In this document: positions 59,600-64,000 of the stretch, one piece after another
Layout of the letters: each line of letters starts with the position of its first letter
Position numbering within the stretch: the first letter of the stretch is position 1
Virus record (IMG/VR): IMGVR_UViG_3300037297_000066
Coordinates: 1 to 64,000 of that record
Reading direction: 5' to 3' (one strand)
Source of the DNA: a virus
Length of the DNA stretch: 64,000 bases
The notes under the pieces: generated by a model
Seen by the model: the letters and a program-made list of their open reading frames with translations, nothing else
Database searches by the model: none
Told to the model about the DNA's origin: nothing
Translations under genes and position numbers: made by a program

Positions 59600-60035
59600 G
59601 GTGTCGAAAGTAGTCCAGCTCGTAGTCTACGGGCCAACTTCTCTTCGTCCATTTCTCGTAGAGTACCCTCTGCTTGGCCCTCCTCTCAGCCCTTTCAGCC
59701 TTGTAGTCCTGGCAGAGCAGCCGCAACACTTGGGAGTCGCAGTAGTTGCGGATGGCCTCTTCTTGGCTCCTGCACATCAGCTCGTAGAGCGAGGGTTCTT
59801 TGGTTGTCTGAGGGGGCTTCACAGCTTTTGAAGGGGGCTCTCCGTGCTTGTGGTCCAGGCAACAGGTGGCGATGACTTCGTAGCCCCGGAAAAAGAAACC
59901 GCCTTGCCACCCCTGAACCGGACGGGGGTCCATCTTTGCCACCTTGCTCCAGCAGTTGGGAGGCTCCAACCTCACCTTTGATGGGATGTCCACCGGGTTG
60001 CTGCAGCCGGGATAGTCACAGACGGGGTAGTTCAC
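59571..60035 (-). CDS. Zinc-binding-like protein, tandem paralogue A
   Basis: 154 residues from GTG at 60035. Starts NYPVCDYPGCSNPV with close cysteines, then QGWQGGFFF, CCLDH, and ends in a KRVLYEKWTKRSWPV segment. The gene directly upstream has the same order of parts, so they are tandem paralogues. The Cys/His residues could bind zinc. Function unknown. Confidence 0.55.
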   Translation of the reverse strand: MNYPVCDYPGCSNPVDIPSKVRLEPPNCWSKVAKMDPRPVQGWQGGFFFRGYEVIATCCLDHKHGEPPSKAVKPPQTTKEPSLYELMCRSQEEAIRNYCDSQVLRLLCQDYKAERAERRAKQRVLYEKWTKRSWPVDYELDYFRHHAQHGTSAV

Positions 60036-60039
60036 AACA

Positions 60040-60423
60040 CTAGCCTACGGGCCATGCTCTACGAGTCCATTTTTCGTAGAGAGCTTTCTGCTTGGCAGAG
60101 TTCTGGTTTTCGGCTTCAATTTTGTCTAAGGCTTCGAAGACCCTCTGGTCCTCTATGGCTTGAATCTCCGCTCGGCCTCTTTGGTGCCATGGAACATTCT
60201 CGGTTTGAACTTGTCGAACAGCTTTTGCTTCCCGAGCATGGTCAGCACAGTAGGTCTTGACTACCCGCCCTTCCTCGAAGAGAAAGCCGCCTTGCCACCC
60301 TTGAAGGGGAGGGCTTTCTTCATTCAGGAGCCTCATCCAACAGGTGGGCGCCTCCAAGTTCACCCGGGCTGGGATCAGAACAGGCTTGTCGCAGCCCGGG
60401 TGTTCGCAAACAGGAAAGCTCAC
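60040..60423 (-). CDS. Zinc-binding-like protein, tandem paralogue B
   Basis: 127 residues. SFPVCEHPGCDKPV, QGWQGGFLF, YCADH and KALYEKWTRRAWPV match the downstream paralogue at the same relative places. The linker between is shorter. Four bases separate the two genes. Function unknown. Confidence 0.55.
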   Translation of the reverse strand: MSFPVCEHPGCDKPVLIPARVNLEAPTCWMRLLNEESPPLQGWQGGFLFEEGRVVKTYCADHAREAKAVRQVQTENVPWHQRGRAEIQAIEDQRVFEALDKIEAENQNSAKQKALYEKWTRRAWPVG

Positions 60424-60827
60424 GCCGTCATTCTACGACGTTTCTTCTCCCGATTACGAGCAGTTTTTCCGGGACTCCCGATTCCAAACCGCTTCTTGGG
60501 TTTGTCCCTCGACATCTGCCTGGACTCTCGTTCCTGAGCCTGCTCGATGTACAAGTCTTCGTGGACCTGGAGCTCCTGTTCGACATAGTGCTCAGCATCC
60601 CGAACCAGTTCAGAGACGTCGGCCCAGTAGGAATGAATTTCGATCTTGCCTCGGGAAGTGGCCTCGACGGGCAAGAACGGAATGAGTCGGCTAGGATCCT
60701 TCTTTCCAAAGGTACCGACTTGGATGCTGAACTTGGGTTGGCGGTACAGGTCGAGCTTCTGAACTCGAACTACCAGGTTTCCTCGAACGAACTCTTTAGC
60801 GGTTTCCCATTGTGGTCTAGCTGGCAT
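60420..60827 (-). CDS. Basic protein, unknown
   Basis: 135 residues with GGAGAAG upstream. An N-terminal beta-rich part (NLVVRVQKLDLYRQPKFSI) is followed by a helix and a very basic tail (GKTARNREKKRRRM). It may bind nucleic acid. It overlaps the next gene by four bases. Confidence 0.5.
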   Translation of the reverse strand: MPARPQWETAKEFVRGNLVVRVQKLDLYRQPKFSIQVGTFGKKDPSRLIPFLPVEATSRGKIEIHSYWADVSELVRDAEHYVEQELQVHEDLYIEQAQERESRQMSRDKPKKRFGIGSPGKTARNREKKRRRMTA

Positions 60828-60864
60828 CTATCTTCTCCGGTTGGAGGGGGTTGTTACGGTTGAC

Positions 60865-61143
60865 TTAAGGAGGGGTGGGTTCGGGATCGTGGCAGAACAA
60901 CTTCCGCCACCAAGGACGGTTGAGCCAAGCGACCAAAGCATCCCTGTACTCTTGATCTTCTCTGGCCTCTTCTTCAGTAACGGGGGCGTGGGTGTGCAGG
61001 TTGATTGTCCTGTTCAAAGCCATGACCGCCAAAGAGTGGAACTCAGGGGGCAGGTTGTCGAAGTTGAAAGTGGCAGAGACGGTGCCTACTTGCTCTCCTC
61101 GATGAATGAGGACCAAACATTCGGGTATGTTGAAACCAGCCAT
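60865..61143 (-). CDS. Small unknown protein
   Basis: 92 residues. First half beta-rich (ECLVLIHRGEQVGTVSATF), then an acidic helix and a Pro/Trp-rich end. No motif recognised. Confidence 0.45.
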   Translation of the reverse strand: MAGFNIPECLVLIHRGEQVGTVSATFNFDNLPPEFHSLAVMALNRTINLHTHAPVTEEEAREDQEYRDALVAWLNRPWWRKLFCHDPEPTPP

Positions 61144-61178
61144 TACTACCCTCTCAGTTCGTAAAACATCGTCCGTTC

Positions 61179-61421
61179 CTAGTAGGCTTCCACTTGCCAG
61201 TGGCTGTGAGGAAGATCTGCTGAGCCCACTCCAGGGATCCCAATCCCCACCAGAAGATCCAGGTTGTTATCTGATTCTTCCACCATCTCTTCCACCTTGG
61301 AGACCGTGGTTCGAAATCGCTTGGCACACTGTTGAAGGGTGGGCCACACAGTTCCCTTCCCAGCAGCTTCGTGGCGTTTGGCGAACCGTCGGGCGTATTG
61401 GTGTAGAGCTTCAGGAGTCAT
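61179..61421 (-). CDS. Small HTH-like protein
   Basis: 80 residues. Residues 25-55 (WPTLQQCAKRFRTTVSKVEEMV) look like a helix-turn-helix. Overlaps the preceding gene by 11 bases. Possibly a DNA-binding regulator of this block. Confidence 0.45.
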   Translation of the reverse strand: MTPEALHQYARRFAKRHEAAGKGTVWPTLQQCAKRFRTTVSKVEEMVEESDNNLDLLVGIGIPGVGSADLPHSHWQVEAY

Positions 61422-63321
61422 CGGGTCCTACTTTGCGGTTTCCAGCGTGGTACTCCTCGGCCATCAGCAAGAGGGGTGCCCACTGGAGGTAGTTGGCTCG
61501 GGTCCGGGGATCCTGGAAAAACTGGAGGTAGCCCCCCGGCGTGTAGGCATCCACGTTGAGAAGGTCTTTGGCGTCCACTGTGTAGGACGTTGGGATCGTT
61601 TCGGAGTCGCTTCTCCACTGTCGGTGCAAGCGTTCCCGTTCCCAGACATAGGTGGCTCGTCGCTTGCGAGGCTGCCACTTCTCGATTCGAGCAATGTCAC
61701 CGGGCCCCGGGTTTCCGTAAGGCCGTAGCCGAGTGTGACGATAGGCTTTCTCGTAACCTCTTCGTCGAACTTCCTTTTCGTAGTCCTTTTCTGCTGCGTA
61801 GCGTTCCCAAGCTTCTTGCTGACCCACCGTTAGGGACCCTGTCTTGAGGCTTGCGTTGAGCCTTGTACGGTAAGCCTCGAAGTCAGGGGCGTCCCCGGCC
61901 ACGAGTGCCCGAGACTCGTCGTAGACCAGCTCAAAAGCACTCCGGAACCCGTCGTCTTCCCAGGTTCTCCAAGGCGGATGGGGGTGAAAGACAGGAGATC
62001 GGTCTAGGAGACCTTGAAGGATCAGGGCGATCCGGTTGTGCTTCTGGATCTCCCCGGCGATGTGTGCAGCAATGTCGTCGTAGTGAACGTTGGACTGGTC
62101 GAACGGTTTGTAATCCCGAACGGTTTGTCGCCTGGATCCTTGATATCTCCAACGATCCTTTTGGGGACAGGTCCTGAGCTTACGAAGCCGCTCCGCCTCT
62201 TCTCTCTCCTCTTCCTCCAAGAGCCCTTGGCGCTCATCGTCCGTGATGAGCCTATCCACGCGGTCAGCAAACATTCGGGCCCAGAGCTTGCCCCCCAGCT
62301 TTTGCCGATCAAGATCTGGGAACAGCTTCTTGTCGAACTCGATAGCGGTAGCCATACGGTAGAGGTTGTCCCCATTCCGCAGGTACAGGAAAGTCTGCTT
62401 ATCCGCTTCATAGGCGAACAAGAAGTTGATGAACTCGGACAAGCTCATGTACGGCCGGCCCTGTTGCTTGGAGTTACGACGGACTTTGAAAGCCACCACG
62501 CAGCGAGGGAAGGGGAGGATGCGATCCCGGTTTGCAGGGACGGCCAGCCACTGGTCAAACTCCTCGATGTTCTTGAAGGACATCCCTCCAGTCTGATAAG
62601 CGAGCAGGCACTCTTCGTCCATGTAGTGTCGTCGTTGCAGCAGATGCACCTTGGCATCGACGGCCGCACAATCCCCCTCGGTAATCTGGACCACCTTCTC
62701 TGAGAGCCCAGCGTAGAGCTCGACGTTGAAGATCCGGCCCTGGATGACGTCTATGACCTTTTCCATGCCCCGAGCTTTAGCCTTAAGGGGGATGAGGTCG
62801 GCACACATCCATTCGGCCAGCGCTTTGTTGGCCCGTTCGATCTCTTTGAACAGAGCTGGAAGGGTTTTGTCTTTGGCTTTGACCAAAGCCTTCTCGTACC
62901 CCTTCAGGTCCCCGCTTCCGGAGTTCAGAGTGGCCAGGGCCTTCGTTTCGGTTCCTGACTGCAGCTCGGGGCTGGGAGCCACCGCCAACTTGGCGGTGAT
63001 TTCGTGAACCCGGGCCATGAGCTTGGCCACCCGTTTTTGGTACTTGGTTCGCTGGTTCTCGATGAAGTCCTGGGGACGGTGCTCCCGTTCACACACGTCC
63101 CAAAACTCATCCAGGTGGACGCGAGCTATGTAGCAGACTCCCTTTAGCTCGGCGTAGTTCGAGCCAACGTGAACTACACACCCAAGCCAACAACCCCCCC
63201 GGTCGAGGGCATCGTCATGCTTGTCCCCCTGGACCCAATACCACTGGCCGACTTCGACTTTCTCGTTGTCGGGAAGTTCCTTCGTGGGAACTACCTTGGG
63301 TTTGGCAATGGATCGGGTCAT
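61411..63321 (-). CDS. Large unknown phage protein
   Basis: 636 residues. The ATG at 63321 overlaps the upstream stop as TGATG. The N-terminal part has an SH3-like strand pattern (VGQWYWVQGDK, ELKGVCYIARV). A helical middle section (about 85-190) follows, then a domain with YMDEECLLAYQTGG and FPRCVVAFKVRR. A charged linker and a basic Arg-rich tail end the chain. No known enzyme motif. By size and place it may be a virion-borne or early host-takeover protein. Confidence 0.55.
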   Translation of the reverse strand: MTRSIAKPKVVPTKELPDNEKVEVGQWYWVQGDKHDDALDRGGCWLGCVVHVGSNYAELKGVCYIARVHLDEFWDVCEREHRPQDFIENQRTKYQKRVAKLMARVHEITAKLAVAPSPELQSGTETKALATLNSGSGDLKGYEKALVKAKDKTLPALFKEIERANKALAEWMCADLIPLKAKARGMEKVIDVIQGRIFNVELYAGLSEKVVQITEGDCAAVDAKVHLLQRRHYMDEECLLAYQTGGMSFKNIEEFDQWLAVPANRDRILPFPRCVVAFKVRRNSKQQGRPYMSLSEFINFLFAYEADKQTFLYLRNGDNLYRMATAIEFDKKLFPDLDRQKLGGKLWARMFADRVDRLITDDERQGLLEEEEREEAERLRKLRTCPQKDRWRYQGSRRQTVRDYKPFDQSNVHYDDIAAHIAGEIQKHNRIALILQGLLDRSPVFHPHPPWRTWEDDGFRSAFELVYDESRALVAGDAPDFEAYRTRLNASLKTGSLTVGQQEAWERYAAEKDYEKEVRRRGYEKAYRHTRLRPYGNPGPGDIARIEKWQPRKRRATYVWERERLHRQWRSDSETIPTSYTVDAKDLLNVDAYTPGGYLQFFQDPRTRANYLQWAPLLLMAEEYHAGNRKVGPDDS

Positions 63322-63608
63322 CCGTCGCTTCTCCACCTCATTCGAGTCAACTGTTGTTCACGCTGAGTGTTGAACAAGGGACTGGAACATCCGGCTCCAA
63401 TCGCCAAGCCTTTTCGGGCGGCTTCATGGGCTTTCCCTGTAGTTTCCAAGAGAAGCAAGCAACGGTATCGTCTGGCTCTCTCGTTCCATTGGAGCCCCGC
63501 ACACACCCCTTTCTCATCCAGGCCGTAGATAGACTGTCCGGCAACACATTGCACTTTCTGGCAACAGTAGCCGCAGCCTACACAGGGGTGTACTGGTGCT
63601 TGGGTCAT
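63318..63608 (-). CDS. Small CxxCxxCC cluster protein
   Basis: 96 residues. CVGCGYCCQKVQC near 9-21 resembles the cluster of YkgJ-type proteins, as in the larger protein at 46968. A further Cys and a basic end follow. Start and stop both overlap neighbours by TGATG. Metal-binding is likely; function unknown. Confidence 0.6.
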   Translation of the reverse strand: MTQAPVHPCVGCGYCCQKVQCVAGQSIYGLDEKGVCAGLQWNERARRYRCLLLLETTGKAHEAARKGLAIGAGCSSPLFNTQREQQLTRMRWRSDG

Positions 63609-63853
63609 CTATGCTGGAACCTCTTGGAGTCCACTGCCAGGATGAGCTCGTCTCCCTGGTGGAGTAGCATGACGTTGAGGCCCTCGGCATAGAGTTGACC
63701 AGCCAATCTCAAGTAGGCAGCCAAGACGAAAGACTGATTCGACTTGGGGAGCTCTACGGTCTTTCCGTGCTCTAAGTCGAGTTTCCTCAGAGTCTCCTCT
63801 ACCTGGGGGGCTCGGGTCCAGTTGACAACGGTGATCTTGGTTGGTTCAGGCAT
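63605..63853 (-). CDS. Small unknown protein
   Basis: 82 residues from the ATG at 63853 (MPEPTKITVVNW), overlapping the upstream stop as TGATG; a longer frame is rejected. It has alternating strand and helix parts (AAYLRLAGQLYAEGLNVMLL). No motif. Confidence 0.5.
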   Translation of the reverse strand: MPEPTKITVVNWTRAPQVEETLRKLDLEHGKTVELPKSNQSFVLAAYLRLAGQLYAEGLNVMLLHQGDELILAVDSKRFQHR

Positions 63854-63990
63854 CACGATCCTTCTCGGTCGAAGAACTCCTCTAGATCCGTCAGGTAGCA
63901 AGCCAGATGGGGTTCTCTTTTGGGTTTTGAGGCGAAGTGTATCTCCTTACGCACCCGATCGATACTCACTACGTAGACGGGAGTCGGCAT
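63853..63990 (-). CDS. 45-residue protein
   Basis: Short frame from the ATG at 63990 with AAAGG upstream. It starts MPTPVYVVSIDRVRKEIHF and ends DLEEFFDREGS. Its stop overlaps the next start as TGATG, like others in this block, which supports it being real. Confidence 0.45.
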   Translation of the reverse strand: MPTPVYVVSIDRVRKEIHFASKPKREPHLACYLTDLEEFFDREGS

Positions 63991-64000
63991 ACCTTTCTCT

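Overview
The window looks like part of the genome of a large tailed double-stranded DNA phage (Caudoviricetes). It is tightly packed, with many TGATG or ATGA start/stop overlaps and no gene-free stretch above 300 bp; the longest gaps are about 100-150 bp. It has a run of tail or virion protein genes and its own replication genes: a family A DNA polymerase, a DnaB-like helicase, a primase zinc domain, an SNF2-like helicase, a DnaQ-type exonuclease and RNase HII. It also has a Dam-type methylase, two HNH endonucleases and dozens of small unknown proteins. No terminase, portal, capsid, tRNA, CRISPR or integrase was seen. The best clue to the host is a lipoprotein gene at 18829-21108, whose TGG-rich linker, cysteine-rich repeats and propeller-like tail resemble surface lipoproteins of Myxococcota. 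This is an inference, not a proof.

Layout. (1) 1-18.1 kb, plus strand: tail or baseplate and adhesin-like proteins (LamG-like, Gly-rich, SbsA-type Ig, propeller-like), including two long proteins with the same N-terminal module and an inserted double-HNH endonuclease gene. (2) 18.1-23.6 kb: a membrane protein that could be a holin, the minus-strand lipoprotein, an anchored membrane protein, a J-domain protein and a small outer-membrane-barrel-like protein. (3) 23.7-32.3 kb: the replication block. (4) 32.3-36.4 kb: a DUF2997-like protein, a DUF1257/Ycf35 protein, a Ycf46-like AAA+ ATPase and partners. (5) 36.4-43.8 kb: small regulators, a nitrilase-fold hydrolase, a zinc metalloprotease, a ClpX homologue and a DUF1848-like protein. 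(6) 43.8-52.1 kb: small unknown genes, an H1-like DNA-binding protein, a cysteine-cluster protein, a DUF4031 protein and the exonuclease. (7) 52.1-55.4 kb: two more zinc metalloproteases. (8) 55.4-64 kb: a mostly minus-strand set with the Dam methylase, RNase HII and small zinc-ribbon and cysteine-cluster proteins. It converges with the plus-strand block at 55367.

Two patterns cross these blocks. First, five proteins (J-domain protein, three HExxH proteases and one unknown) begin with the same short basic signature, [RK]-[VI]-A-x-R-[YA], within about 12 residues of the start. This could be a targeting or packaging tag for a group of proteins. Second, a box reading GGTGTA(T/C)nnTnGGG lies 15-16 bp directly before start codons at seven places on both strands, or eight with one looser copy. 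Its TAnnnT core is placed so that transcription would begin at or near the start codon, so these genes may be read from leaderless mRNAs. The box before 42955 follows a clear hairpin terminator, which supports its being a promoter.

How the genes fit together: the replication block supplies synthesis and unwinding. ClpX, the Ycf46-like ATPase and the tagged metalloproteases suggest an unusually large protein-remodelling and proteolysis toolkit. The H1-like protein may compact DNA. The lipoprotein and barrel-like protein are candidates for changing the host surface. All assignments come from reading motifs by eye; no database search was run.
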